In this document: positions 1 to 10,973 of the stretch, one piece after another
Layout: each line of letters begins with the position of its first letter
Position numbering within the stretch: the stretch's first letter is position 1
Assembly (NCBI GenBank): GCA_037903355.1
Contig: JBAJFE010000018.1
Coordinates: 620,001-684,000 of the forward strand
Source: Trichuris trichiura
Taxonomy: Eukaryota > Nematoda > Enoplea > Trichinellida > Trichuridae
Direction: 5' to 3'
Length of the DNA stretch: 64,000 nt
Program-made: the position numbers and the translations under genes
Notes under the pieces: model-generated
What the model was told of the DNA's origin: nothing
Databases searched by the model: none
The model's input: the letters and a program-made list of their open reading frames with translations, nothing else

Positions 1-94
1 ACTGGTGATTCACTTTGTCAAACGTATCGACTATAAGTTTGGCATGATTGCAGCCAGTTTGTTCATTTTCTGCTAAACGTTATTTCAGCCAAAA

Positions 95-465
95 ATGACT
101 ACGAAGAAGACGCCTTCGGTAATTGACCGTCTGCTTAGTAAGAACATAATATGCATCAATTTCTTGTGGCAATTAATGACTTTCTTTAAATAGCTGAAGA
201 AAAGAATACATCTAGAAATGGAGTTTCCTCCAGATATTCTCCACGATTTTCAGAATTGAATGAAGTGAATGCGATGACGTTGAGAAATGTTCAGCAACAA
301 TTACAAAATGTGAATTGGGACGAAGTGGCTGACAGTAGAATGAAAATATATTCACTGAAAAAGGAAGGCCCTCCGTTGCATATCGCTTACAAAGCAATGC
401 AAGAAGAGAAGAAAAGGAGTGCAAGTTCAACATGGTTACCCGACTCTGAAAAAAAAGATGTGTGA
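95..465 (+). CDS. Small hypothetical protein, two exons (about 104 aa)
   Basis: I do not recognise this protein. The reading starts at ATG 95 (MTTKKTPSVIDRLL), uses a donor GTAAG after 137 and an acceptor TAG at 191-193, and continues in frame from 194 to the TGA at 463-465. The intron would be 56 bp, the size of other introns here. The product is hydrophilic. A serine-rich stretch with SSRYSPRFSEL precedes a probable helical part (NAMTLRNVQQQLQNVNWDEV), and the C terminus is charged. There is no signal peptide or membrane segment. A TATTTCAG acceptor lies only four bases before the ATG, so the start is either trans-spliced or preceded by a 5'UTR intron. If it is a cis intron, further coding exons could lie left of the window. 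The splice and frame agreement make it a likely real gene; function is unknown. Confidence 0.5.
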
Positions 466-2260
466 TTAACCCTGGCAGTGGTTGATTTGCTTCAATGGGT
501 ACCCATAGCATCCGATCAGCGGATGTTTTTCTGCTTAATTGACTTTACAGGAGTTGCTTGGATAAAATGGCTATTGCTTTTATGAAAGCTTCATGTTTCC
601 CCTTAGCTATATTGCGTGCTTTATTGTGTGAACGAAAAAACTATCATTCAACGTGCGCTTCAATCGGTCATAATTTGAATAGTTAGTTTGCATAGTTTCG
701 ACTGCTTAATTTAGCGTTTGAAGCTGTTTCAAGTGAAAAGATGCAATGATACACCTTCGTTGAAATAAATTCATTAAAACTGACCTCGTTGAGGCAAGTG
801 GATTGGGCTTTAAACATAGTACATCTTTTGAAGACTTAAACATCGGTGCGGTAGAGATTGGGACTGAGATTTTATTTTAAAAGAAAGTTTTCACACCATT
901 GCTATTTCACAATGCAACTTAGTCAGATGCGCAGACGCAGTTTACTTCATTTTCATGACTCCAATAACAATGAATTTATATAGAAGCGGGTAAATTGAAA
1001 AGGTTAAAAATCTTTCAAGAGAATGATACATGGATTCATACTTATCGTATCTGTCATGAGAAAACTGTTGGAAAATCAGAGCGATGAGTACATCCTATAC
1101 ATTTCCATTTGTTTAAGAAAGTAAAGGATTCTTTCTATTCATCTATTTATGCAAATGATTTTTGCAGCTATTGAATATTTTTCTAATATTCAGTGCTGAA
1201 TTCGCCAATCTGTCCTATGCTAATTCAACTGTCAAAGCTTCCTATCGAATTCGATAGTAATAAAGTTGTATTGAAGTGCTATAATGGTAATGTTGAGCAG
1301 AAAGCGGAGAAATGGACAGTTCAACGTTTACAAGTTTTATGACTCGGTTGAATGGAATAGCTTGTTGTTCATATCGCTTCCGTCACATGGTTACGTTTAC
1401 CCCTGAAAACGATAAGCAGTGAAGTGACTGTGTTCATTATCATAAATAGCTACGCTTAGTCAGTGTTCAATTAATCATGGTTGGTAACAATGGAAATTAG
1501 CATAATCATCTAATCAGCCTTTCTCCAGGAAGTCCTTCCTTACATTTATGCTTAAGTGCTGCAGTAATGAACTCAGCCTATGTCCAAATGTGGAAGCAAT
1601 GCTAAATGTATTGAATAACGTTATTTGATCTGGGCCTGACGAAAAATGCTGTCAGCGGCTTAGGCAGATGCTTCTAATTATGAGAAGTTTACATATTGTG
1701 AAAGTTATTATTGCTTAGTAGCTGAGTAAGAAGTCAATGACTTCTTAGAGGTAGCCTACATTTTACTGTCGCTGAATTGAGGCACCCATTGAATATGATC
1801 ATTTATCTATAACTTCAAATTATCAGCCAACAGCTGCTTTACATAATTAAAGTTGTTATGTACTAGTTGGGTATGAGTTGAGAAAAATGAATTGGAGCTC
1901 CGTTATGATGTAAAGCTTTTCTTTATTGTTCCTACAGTTTAGTGATTGGTTAACGAGAACGCGAATCACAACAGGTTGCCGCAATAGGTCATTCAGAGGG
2001 TATTGGAAGACGACGCATTTTAATGAACCGTTTATTATTATATACTTCTCCTTCCTTCCTTCCTCCTTCTTTCATGTATTGACAATAGCGTTACAAAACT
2101 ATTGTCGATACATGAAAACTGGATAGCGCGAGTGAAGCACTCTTCTAAATTTTACTCGATGGTTTTGTTTTCAATGTTTTCGCAATGTACGCTTCTAACG
2201 GTCACACCTTCCGGATTCTCCGGCGGTTTACGTTGGTGCAGCATGACTAAAAGGATAGAG
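466..2260. other. Gene-poor stretch
   Basis: No ORF with family resemblance and no convincing exon chain was seen on either strand. The only structure noted is a short hairpin at 2073-2114 just after a CTTCC-rich tract at 2046-2070. Confidence 0.5.
2073..2114. repeat. Short inverted repeat (16-bp arms)
   Basis: The arm CATGTATTGACAATAG (2073-2088) and the arm CTATTGTCGATACATG (2099-2114) are reverse complements with one mismatch, separated by a 10-base loop. It lies outside any gene I can recognise. Confidence 0.75.
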
Positions 2261-2618
2261 TTACAAATAGAATTCATTAAGGGTAGAGATTTTACGTTCG
2301 TGACGACTCCACATTTGCAACTTCTTCACTTTTCGTTTCTTGCGCCTTGGATAATTCTTCTTGGATAGTGACCCGTCAGCTACAGCCGTACAATAAGAAA
2401 CCGCTTGCCAGCAGTTGTTTTCCTTTGTATCGGAAAGTGCTGACAGTTCAAGTTCCGGAAGAACATCGAGAATATCTTCTCCTACGTTTACGTCCATAGG
2501 ATTTAGCAGAGAATTCTCGCTACGCTGAGCTTTTGATTTTAGAGCTTCCTCACTTGTCGGCAATTTCGTCGGAAGCAACCGCGCAGCGCTACTGTGTGCC
2601 AGAAATACGAGTGGACAG
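2261..2618 (-). CDS. Candidate exon of unknown gene
   Basis: The minus strand is open for about 119 codons from a TTCAG acceptor-like site near 2619 to a TAA at 2261-2263. The reading has protein-like composition: an acidic middle (DVNVGEDILDVLPELELSAL) followed by a basic cluster (RRKKRKVKKLQ) that resembles a nuclear localisation signal. A GT inside RHE|R could be a donor, so this may be an internal or a terminal exon. No start codon or partner exons were identified and I recognise no family. It may also be a chance ORF. Confidence 0.3.
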
Positions 2619-3543
2619 TGCTGAACTTGACATAGATTGCAATTTTAAAGAATTTAAACTGTTAGAAGCTTTAAATTGAGTAAACACTTTACTATCTATT
2701 TTGCTGGGGAAAAGATCTTAATGCTCTATTCGGGAGTTGTGTTGAGCACAACGAAATGTTCTCTATTATTGAATTGACGGCAGTATGCATAGATTTAAAT
2801 AAAGCCAGCTATCGGTAGTATTCGTAAGCTGATAATAATAAGTTCGCTAGTCTGCTCGCCGGTGGCTATATTTGAAGCTATTCAGATGGTGCCGAAGTAG
2901 TTTTGTTATGACGTCTGCTCACGTCCATAGGTGAATATGACCCTATGATTTTCAAAGTTAGAACGAATTTGCGTCTTGTCAATTGGAGCGACCATAATGT
3001 ACACTTAAAGTAGTATAGAAAGCACGCTTTAAATTCAGGAAATCAAAACCAGCAGAAGCGATAGGCGTCTCAGTGTCAGCTGCATCGTTCAGCGAGCCCA
3101 CAAACACGACCTTAATGGTCTGAACGTTGCAAATGACTTGGTGAAATATTTATGCCATTTTCCTGCCATCAATAAGCTTTTAGTGTTGCACATCCAATGC
3201 ATTCTGACGCTGCGGAAAGAAGAACGAAAACCACGTTGTAATTCATGCGTTAATTATGCAACTGGGCGTCGAAAATTCACGAAAGCAATCAGAAATGTGC
3301 TTATATTTTCCATGTTTAGGACCACCCGGAATGGGGTTGTAATCTTGAGTTTTTAAAAATACGTTGGTATTAACCCTCTACAAACCCCGCTACAAAAGTT
3401 CACTGTGCATTTCGGTATCCCGGCTTGCAACAGACCTACAGAAATGCTTTAGTGCGGTGACGAACTAGAGGCGCGGACAACTTCAAAATTATTCCGCCTA
3501 GAGAGTAGTTGTCAAAATGCTTAAATAACTTTCATAAATTCAG
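2619..3543. other. No gene seen
   Basis: Short unconvincing ORFs only. The stretch runs up to the target-site duplication of the first Penelope-like element. Confidence 0.4.
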
Positions 3544-3554
3544 TTTCAATAGCC
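3544..3554. repeat. Target-site duplication, left copy
   Basis: TTTCAATAGCC directly precedes the element and is repeated exactly at 6402-6412 directly after it. This defines the insertion limits. Confidence 0.85.
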
Positions 3555-3627
3555 GGTAGGGTACTTTGAAGTTTAATTACAGATACATCCAACAGGCCAA
3601 ACCCGTGAATCTGAAGATCAACTATGA
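3555..3627 (+). repeat. Left pseudo-LTR of PLE copy 1
   Basis: It starts GGTAGGG immediately after the duplication and ends near CTATGA at the first ATG of the element. The same sequence recurs at 6329-6401 with a handful of substitutions. Confidence 0.85.
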
Positions 3628-6175
3628 AACAACTCAAGCCTGTTAAAAGACATCCTGTCTTTCGAAACATCCGAAGTGCTCACGGTGCACAAGTCCTTGA
3701 AGCAGCTAAGCTGCTAGAACAGACAAATAGCAAGCTTACATCGACACTCGGTAAGCTTACCTTCCTCATTAAATGTCGTGACGCTGGCCTGCTGCCAAAA
3801 AGCTTCCATCTAAAATGGAACCACGCTCACAGTCAACGAACGAGTAATTTATTAAAATCCACCGGTTTTCCCTGTTGAGAGCCACCATCAGGGACCATAG
3901 GAAATCAATAGCCCACTTAAGGTATGTTTCTAACAACTCCTCAGCCTTCCTCTTTGATTCTCTAAGACCAGACCTCTTCTCCCAACTCAGACTCCACATT
4001 AGAAATACCAGTTCCCTAATAAAAATAAACCAAACCACTATTCTAGACAAAAAGCTCCAGTCTTTATTCTGTTCTCGCTCCTGGGAGTTCCGTAGGTCCA
4101 ACACTAAGCAAGTTCACCCTCCTTCACTCAATAATAAAGATAAAACTATCGTTAATTTGAGCTCACTTGTCCTTAACAACACTGAACAAACAGTTTTAAG
4201 TAAAGGTTTAAATGTTGTCCCCACTCCCAAAAACCGCCCCTTTTTAGATATAATTTCCTCCACAGAACACAGCCTCGCCTACACTGATCCACAAATAGCA
4301 AGAGAAATCAAAGGACACATTTCCAGCCTCGTATTACGCAGTAACAATAACAATCGTCCAACCCCTAACTTGAGCATTTCCGAACGGGGGGTCATTAAAA
4401 CTCTAAAGTCGAGAGCTGATATTGTCATCACAAAAGCTGATAAAGGTAATACGGTAGTTATACTAGACCGAACCGTTTACACACAAAAGATAAACGAACA
4501 CCTGAGCAACCCGGTCTACCGTCCCATAAAACGCGACCCGACTGATAAGACGAGAAAACTCCTTCAAGATATGCTAGTCTCCTTCGCCGATGAAACAAAA
4601 GACCAAATTCTTTCAAAAATAAACCTTAATCTCTCCTATACTAGTAACACTAAGTGCCCCGAACTCTACGGCCTACCCAAAATCCATAAACCAGGGGTCC
4701 CCTTTAGACCTGTCGTTTCTAGCATCAACAGTGTCACTTCAAAACTTTGTTCATATCTAAAAACCATAATCCAACCCCTAACAGGCAAACGTGATTCCTA
4801 TGTTAAAAACGGGAAAGAATTTTGTTCCGCATTAAAAGTCGTAAAAATGCAACCCAATAATATCATGGTTAGTTACGATGTTAAAGATCTTTTCACAAGC
4901 ATTCCCACACAATACACCACCAACGTGCTGCAATCCCTATTAGACGAAGATGACACCATTTCACAAAGAAGTAAACTAAACCCCACCCACATAGTTAAAT
5001 TACTATCTTTTTGCATGCGCGAAGGCAACTATTTCAGATTCCAGGATAATTTCTTCTCACAAAAGGATGGGGCAACCATGGGAAGTCCACTCTCTCCAAT
5101 ACTCGCAGAGATCTTCATGGAACATCTCGACGAGAAAGCCTTCAGCAGTTGGCAAGATCTCGACGCCCCTATCCTTTTCAAAAGATATGTAGACGTCATC
5201 TTTGCCATCATAAAATCAGGCAGTGAAGAAACTCTCTTGGAACACCTGAATAGTCTCTTCCCAAACCAGATAACGCTAACCATTGAGAAGGAAAATAATT
5301 GTAAACTCCCTTTTCTAGATGTCTTAGTCATTAAACAAGGGAATAAATTAAAAACCACAGTTTACAGAAAGCCCACCGACTCGGACCGGCACCTCAACTT
5401 TTCTTCGCATCACCCTATTTCAGTTAAAAGAGGCATAGTTAAAGGGACGGTTGATAGGGCCCTAACAGTTTGTGACCCCGAATATTTAAATATAGAGCTA
5501 AAATATATTTCAAATACATTACGTGATAATGGGTATCCCAGTATAACCAACTGTCAACTGAATAAACCGTTACCGCCGTCCCCACCCGATAACCAACAGC
5601 AATGCCCGGCTCTTGTCCTTCCCTACTACAACGGCTTAAGTGAAAAGATCAGGAGACTGGGGCACTCCTTAAATTTCAACGTTCGATTTAAAAGTTCATG
5701 TAATCTTCGTTCGATTGTGAGAAATGATAAGATCAAGGTTCCTTTTGACAGCAGACCCGGTGTCGTTTATCAGATAAAGTGTGGTCGCAACGCCTCCTAC
5801 ATAGGAGAAACGGGCAACACTTTACTTAAGAGATTCGATCAACACATGAAGAATGTGTTGACATACAAGAACGCCGAACGAAGACTTAACGTGGAACAGG
5901 CCACTGGCCCGGGACGTCCACCAACAACGGACCCTCGAAAAGCCATAGAGAAAGCGATAAACGCCTCGGTTATCGTGGAGCACGCGTCTCGGTGTACACT
6001 TGACCCCCACCCGAAGATTATTTGCCGCGAGACCTTGTTACACCTTAGGCGTATTAAGGAGGCTCTGTACATCCAGAGCAACTCCACTATCAATCGCGAC
6101 AATGGTGTGGCGGTTAGTGAAGTATGGGCTGCGCCGATTAATAAAAAATTCCAATGCTGCGCCCTACCCAACTAA
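3624..6175 (+). pseudogene. PLE reverse transcriptase with GIY-YIG endonuclease (frameshifted)
   Basis: The product would copy element RNA into DNA (RT) and nick the target (GIY-YIG). The first ORF starts at ATG 3624 and ends at 3878. The rest of the protein is in another frame from 3875. Comparison with copy 2 shows four T residues near 3866 where copy 2 has five, so a one-base loss splits the ORF. Visible motifs are the PLE-specific DKG (KADKGNTVVILDR, about 4434-4470), GLPKIHKPGVP, MGSPLSPILAEIFMEH, LPFLDVLV, and C-terminally PGVVYQIKCG...SYIGETG for the GIY-YIG domain. The RT catalytic box reads YVDV (around 5190) where both other copies have YVDD, which removes the second catalytic aspartate. 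A short in-frame deletion relative to copy 2 is also seen after NGYPS. The copy is very probably dead. Confidence 0.9.
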
Positions 6176-6243
6176 TCAAACACGCATTGTACCCATGCGC
6201 TATATAACCCCTTTACCGAATAAAAACATTCTCCCTCATACTG

Positions 6244-6281
6244 CTGACGAGGGAACAAGAGCAGTTCCGAAACGTACGGTA
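6244..6281 (+). ncRNA. Hammerhead-ribozyme-like core in PLE copy 1
   Basis: CTGACGA (6244-6250) is followed by a perfect 5-bp stem (GGAAC 6252-6256 with GTTCC 6264-6268) and then GAAAC (6269-6273), with GTA at 6279-6281. This matches the order of the hammerhead core, box CUGANGA, stem II, box GAAA, then a cleavage triplet after a tiny stem III. Hammerhead motifs are known in Penelope-like elements. I could not demonstrate a convincing stem I, so self-cleavage is inferred only. Confidence 0.55.
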
Positions 6282-6328
6282 TAGAAATTCTTCTGTATTT
6301 TCTCTTACAATTTGCTCATCCATTCGTT

Positions 6329-6401
6329 GGTAGGGCACTTTGAAGTTTACTTGCAGATACATCCAACAGGCCAAACCCGTGAATCTGAAGATCTACTATG
6401 A
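6329..6401 (+). repeat. Right pseudo-LTR of PLE copy 1
   Basis: Direct repeat of 3555-3627, ending right before the second TTTCAATAGCC. Confidence 0.85.
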
Positions 6402-6412
6402 TTTCAATAGCC
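6402..6412. repeat. Target-site duplication, right copy
   Basis: TTTCAATAGCC, identical to 3544-3554. Confidence 0.85.
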
Positions 6413-6886
6413 AATGTAAATACGTAATTTGAAAACAAAAGTACCTGCAACGCTCCTTGTAATTCGGGCTAGCAAGTTCGCGCGAAACCATCATCAGTAA
6501 TGCCCTTGTACGGCAAATTGTTAGCATTCTTTCCTCTTTGACGCTGAGCTGTCCATAGTATCACGGTTGTAAAGGCGTTACATATGACCACTTACGGTTG
6601 CCTAATAGAAAAGCCTGCCTATAAAACACGAACATATACTTTCGGTGCGTTGAGCACCTTGAGCTTGCGGAAACAAATCCATTTCCTTCCAACCGGGGCA
6701 GAGTCCTACGCGAAAATGTGGAAATTTACAATCTTGCAATTCATAGTGTATGGTCTTCTACGGTCTTTCCCATTTATCTGTTGTGCTTGTATCTGCAGAT
6801 TAGACGAAACAGCTGCTCTACCAACGGATGGATGAGCCGTTATTAAGAAAATGTACAGATATCAACGCACTCAACTTTTTAATGTT

Positions 6887-6920
6887 CAAAGCTTTCGGAA
6901 CGCTCTAGTTCCGTCGTCAG
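6887..6920 (-). ncRNA. Hammerhead-ribozyme-like core in PLE copy 3
   Basis: On the minus strand CTGACGA (6920-6914) is followed by a GGAAC/GTTCC stem and GAAAG (from 6896). It has the same order and spacing as in copy 1, although the loop and flanks differ. Conservation of the core across two divergent families supports function; cleavage is not shown. Confidence 0.5.
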
Positions 6921-7250
6921 TGAGGTGGTGGAGGAGGTGTTATTCTCTGAACGGTGTTATATAGGCTCACGTAACAATAGGAATGGGGGTCGAGATCAGC
7001 GCGGCAGAGAGCAACACTTGGTTTTACTAATCAGTGGGTCCCAAGCCGTGCTAACCTCTTGTCCTTTGTCACCGTTGATGGTATGGTTATGGCGAATGAA
7101 AAGAGCCTCCTTAACCCGGCGGAGATGTAAGTGGCTCTCGCGACAAATAATCTGCGGTTGTAGGTCGAGCGAGCATTGAGAGGAATGTTGGACGACCGCA
7201 GACGCTTTGATCGTCTCTTCTATTATCTTCTCCTGTTTGAGCTTCTGTGG

Positions 7251-8274
7251 TCAGCCTCGTCGTGGATTATTTGTCCTCTGTCCGTCGGGTTCAGTCAGTC
7301 TTCGCATCGCCTCTTTGTATCGGCCGACGTTGGTCATGTGCTGGCCGTACCTGTGAAATAAAGTGTTGCCCGTTTCTCCTATGTAGGAGGCATTGCAACC
7401 GCATCGTAACTCATGGACGACGCCCGGTCTCCAGTCAAAGGGAACTATGATCTCATCGCTCCTCACCATTGAACGCAAACTGTTAGATGTTTTAAATCGA
7501 ACCTTGAAGTCCATGGAACGGCTCAGTTGTAGGATTCGTTCCCCGATGCCGTTGTAATAAGGGATAAACAAAATGGGGCGACTATTCGTGATTGCAGTGT
7601 TATCATTAGTAGGGTTAATATTATCAATAGTATTAGTGTCGTTGGGTGAGGATGTAGGGTTCGGGGGCCGTCTGCATTCGGCGATGATGTGTTTAACCAA
7701 AGAGTGAGGGTGCCCGTTGTCTGTAAATGTAGGAAGGATGTTTTAATTCTCCCGGAAGAAATGCGGGATGACAGACAGCCAGGGCCCTGTCAACCATCCC
7801 TTTTACAATACCCCGTTTGACTGACAGAGGGTGGTGTGAAGTGAAATGCAGATATCTGTCAGAATGGGTCGGTTTTCTATAAACGGAGGTCCTTATTTCG
7901 TTGCCCTGTTTTATCACCAATACGTCTAGGAAGGGGAGTTTATTATCTTCTTCTGTTTCCACAGTTAAACGTATGTTTTTGGGGAAGATGCTGTTTAAGT
8001 AGTTTAGAAACGCCCCCTCCTTGCCCTTGGTGGTGATAGCGAAAATATCATCTACGTAGCGTTTGAAGAAGATGGGTGCTACGTCCGGGTTTGCGCTAGC
8101 GAAGACCTTTTCCTCGAAGTGCTCCATGAAGATCTCCGCTAGAACCGGCGATAGTGGACTGCCCATGGGAGCACCATCTGTTTGCAAAAAGAACCTATCC
8201 TGGAACCTGAAGTAGTTCCCTTGTTTCATGCAGAAGGAAATCAGTTTCGTTATGTGAAAAAGGTTTAGTTTCAT
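7251..8274 (-). pseudogene. PLE RT/GIY-YIG fragment (family 2), frameshifted
   Basis: Two overlapping minus-strand readings (8274-7693 and 7700-7251) make up the C-terminal half of a PLE protein. The first holds FRFQDRFF, MGSPLSPVLAEIFMEH, the intact catalytic YVDDIFA, LPFLDVLV and the SVYRKPTHSD region. The second holds the linker and GIY-YIG part (RPGVVHELRCG...SYIGETGNTL). A frameshift near 7695 separates them. The protein starts abruptly inside the RT palm, so the N terminus, including the DKG motif, is absent. It is not functional as it stands. Confidence 0.85.
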
Positions 8275-8610
8275 TTTTAGAAGTCCCGTGATGTCCCTTT
8301 TGAAAAGAGATTACAGATACAAGCACAACAGATAAACGGGAAAAGCCGTAGAAGACCATACACTATGAAATCCCACCCCGTTACGAAGCACCCAGTGTTC
8401 AAGAATCTTGCAATTCGTTAATATTAGTAAACGCGATTCGGTTGAGTTCAGCTGAGAGACGAGGCCATTTTTGTAGGCTTAGCAAAAACAAAATGCGCAA
8501 ATCAAAGCCGGCGCAATTTGCGCCATTTATTAAACGCTGCCCGGTAAGGCGATGCCAGAGCTGAAATCGCCTTTAAACTGTCGTTCCTGCGAAGCTAAGA
8601 CTCTGTTCGG

Positions 8611-10672
8611 TCACACTATGGCTCTGGGACGCAGCTCGGAAACTTCCATAATTTTCCAAGCCGCTCGCGGGTCCAACTCTTCGACGTTACGACAGAATAC
8701 GAAGATGTAACCAATCGAAACGGGATTTTCCTAAAATGGCGAACCTGTGAATATAATGCCTAACGAAAAGAACGTGAAAAATGTTTGCAAGTTCGAAAAC
8801 GAAATTTGCCAGCTCAGCAGAAGGATTAAAGCTAGTATAGACGTAAAGGAAAAGAATTATTACGTTGACGAATGTAAATTCGTTCGAGGGGAGAAAACAA
8901 AATACAAAAGATACCGAAGTTCCAAACATCGACTGGCCAGTAGGGCTTTTGACGGAGCGAATTTGATGAGTGGTAAAGTTGACCAACAAAAGAGGGCCGT
9001 ATTCGGTCATTTTTCCCATTATAACCTGCAATTGACAAGTCGATTACTGTTGAAAAATCAGCGGGGCAAAGCTTACATCAACATTTTCTATATCCAACAA
9101 CTGAGCTTCAACAATGTAACCGGACGCTTTGCAGTCAGTGAAATAATGCGTTAACTGAGCGTAAGCCTAAAAATACAATAACAGCGAAAGGGCTTTACAA
9201 AATAAAAAGCAATGCTGGGTGTACCGCATCGGTGCACCAGTCTTTCACGATTTCAAGCTCACCGCGAAAAACAGCCTACAAAAGTCGACTTTAAACCGTT
9301 CGTTAAACCTACGACAGTCGTTTACCTCCAGAACATTCGGGATAATGTCAGTCCTACAGTAAGAGCAAAATTTAGGTACGGTAAAGTCCGGTTCGACTTT
9401 ACAAATTTCGGTGGCCACCTCGGAGATGTTATTACCTCGAAATAAGCTACCTAAAAGAGATAAAGTGCAAAAAATTAAATGTGCAACAATAAACGTACTG
9501 GCCACTTCGTATAATTTTGTAGAAACAAACCGGGTAGCCCTAATCACCGGATTTGAGCTTTCATCGTACTGTAGTTTCCAATCGGTTAACTCTGTTTTAT
9601 AGGGAGCACGTAGAGAAGAAGCCAAAGGAAATAGACGCTCACTTTGAATGTAAGCATTCGATTCCGTCCACGACTTCCAAGCAGAGTACCATTGTTGGTC
9701 TTTGTGCACCGTCACGCTGGACACATCTCTGCAAATCCATACTACAATTGTAAGCACAGGATCTCTTCTTAATTCTACTCTTACGGATTTGAAGCTATTG
9801 TATGTTGATTAGTGGATTGAAAGAATTCCACTCGCTTTCGTAAAACCGCTGCGTCAAGTTGGCGTTAATAAAAAAATTGGACTTCTTACTGTCACCAACC
9901 TGGTTTTCTGTATATATGATCACCGGCAAAGGCGAAATGATCCAGTTCGTCGCGAACAGTTTTGGCACCCTTAAACGAAAGCAAAAAATTGTACCTTAAC
10001 GCGATGACGTTGGTATATTACGTCTGCCAGTGAACGATAAGCGGGAGTTTTGCTAAGTAGCTCAGCGGACTTTTCCAAAGTTTCCGCAGCATCTAGAACA
10101 GTCTTGTAGGCTGCTTCACCCATTTCTATGCTTTTCTGCCCTATTTCAGTTTTCTTCGCTTCCTCCATAGTCTAAAAAATAAGCAAAACTGTCGACAATG
10201 CCGACGAGCCATTTTAAGCCACCTTTCTTATATACGACTGCAGTTGGAGTAACCTCTGCTGAAGTCGTTCCGAACTTTTGACAGTTTCTTGTTCAATTAA
10301 ATCCTTCAACAAACTGCCATAAAAAAAGGAAAACGGAAAACGGAAATTGCGTGTACGAATTTTAAGCGCGCTTGTTTAAGCGTTTCGGACTGCTCCAAAC
10401 GATCGGTCTCTGCCTTCAGCCTTTTCAAATTTTCCTGACAACAAAAAGCGCTCGGTCGCAATTGGGCCCGCAGTACGCTTACCTTCAACTGCTTGTTCTT
10501 CTCCAACTCCTCTTGAACGTAGTCGACCAGATTTTTTAAAAAGTTCTTTTTCGGCAGCTGGCAGTAGCTCTACGTAAAGACACCGTCGAACCTCCGCGCA
10601 CAAAATTGGCAAAGTAGAATTTACCCGAACGCGTATGGTCGAACGAAAGGCTGTCCAACAACTGGGAAGCAT
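8611..10672 (-). CDS. TIMM44: TIM44, mitochondrial import motor subunit
   Basis: TIM44 docks mtHsp70 at the TIM23 channel on the matrix face of the inner membrane. The CDS starts at ATG 10672 with an arginine-rich presequence (MLPSCWTAFRSTIRVR) and ends at TGA 8613-8611. Exons read by eye include 10672-10625, 10569-10483, 10434-10357, 10303-10223, 10171-10022, 9969-9900, 9848-9785, from 9728 onward in several short exons, and 8730-8611. Phases agree throughout and introns are mostly 45-65 bp. Matches along the family are FLKNLVDYVQEELEKNKQLK, QARLKFDLIEQETVKSSERL, YRRP/LRKR-like linkers, HKDQQW, LQYDESSNPVIRATR, SEVATEICKVEPDF, DIIPNVLE, GELEIVKDWC, DIENVDVIMGKMTEYGP and ELDPRAAWKIM. This covers the N-terminal Hsp70-binding part and the C-terminal Tim44 domain. 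ATTGTAG lies nine bases before the ATG, a possible trans-splice acceptor. Confidence 0.95.
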
Positions 10673-10973
10673 TCTTTTCGCTACAATTAGCGGGAAGACT
10701 TCAAATCACTTTCACTTGGGATATTTAGAAATAACTCGTCAATAACTCCGTTAAATTGATCATTTTATCCTCCAATTTGTACTACTAATAATCGGCCGCA
10801 AACAATATTACTTCTACGCTTAACGAAATATGGCGCCTTTTTCTTTTTCGGAAAGGAAAGCAGCAACATACAGTAAACAAGAAAGTAAAGTTTTATTCGT
10901 CAAATCTTCAAACCTTGCCTATCGCCAACGTAAGTGATAAGAATACTGGGTGAAGGCTGAATCTTTAATGTCA

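Larger units (their letters stand above)
3555..6401 (+). mobile_element. Penelope-like retroelement, copy 1 (direct terminal repeats)
   Basis: A 2.85-kb insertion bounded by an exact 11-bp target-site duplication. It begins and ends with the same roughly 73-bp sequence (3555-3627 and 6329-6401), the direct pseudo-LTR arrangement known for Penelope-like elements. Inside is one long RT plus GIY-YIG reading (3624-6175), followed by a hammerhead-like core (6244-6281) in the 3' region. The terminal repeats differ at only a few positions, so the insertion looks fairly young. The coding region nevertheless carries a frameshift and a change in the RT catalytic motif, so it is probably not autonomous. 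It is about 78% full family content by comparison with the copy at 13-15.8 kb, which itself lacks the N terminus. Confidence 0.9.
6743..8403 (-). mobile_element. Penelope-like retroelement, copy 3 (second family, 5'-truncated)
   Basis: A 1.66-kb insertion between two exact 13-bp copies of AATCTTGCAATTC (6730-6742 and 8404-8416). Read on the minus strand it begins inside the RT domain, so the 5' part is missing. It continues through GIY-YIG to a hammerhead-like core and the terminal repeat. The 5' end (8310-8403) is not PLE coding sequence but the terminal repeat in inverted orientation. It shares GATACAAGCACAACAGATAA-type sequence with 6743-6840, so the insertion is foldback-like. The protein is clearly related to, but divergent from, copies 1 and 2, so this is a second family. 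Its terminal sequence is shared with the small element at 21 kb. Confidence 0.85.

Noticed and set aside
5029..6284. Minus- and plus-strand ORFs overlapping the first PLE coding region
   Set aside because: They are antisense or other-frame shadows of the RT/GIY-YIG protein, whose motifs are in one frame only.
9212..9753. Plus-strand ORFs across TIM44 exons
   Set aside because: Shadows: the minus strand gives the conserved Tim44 C-terminal domain with consistent splice phases.
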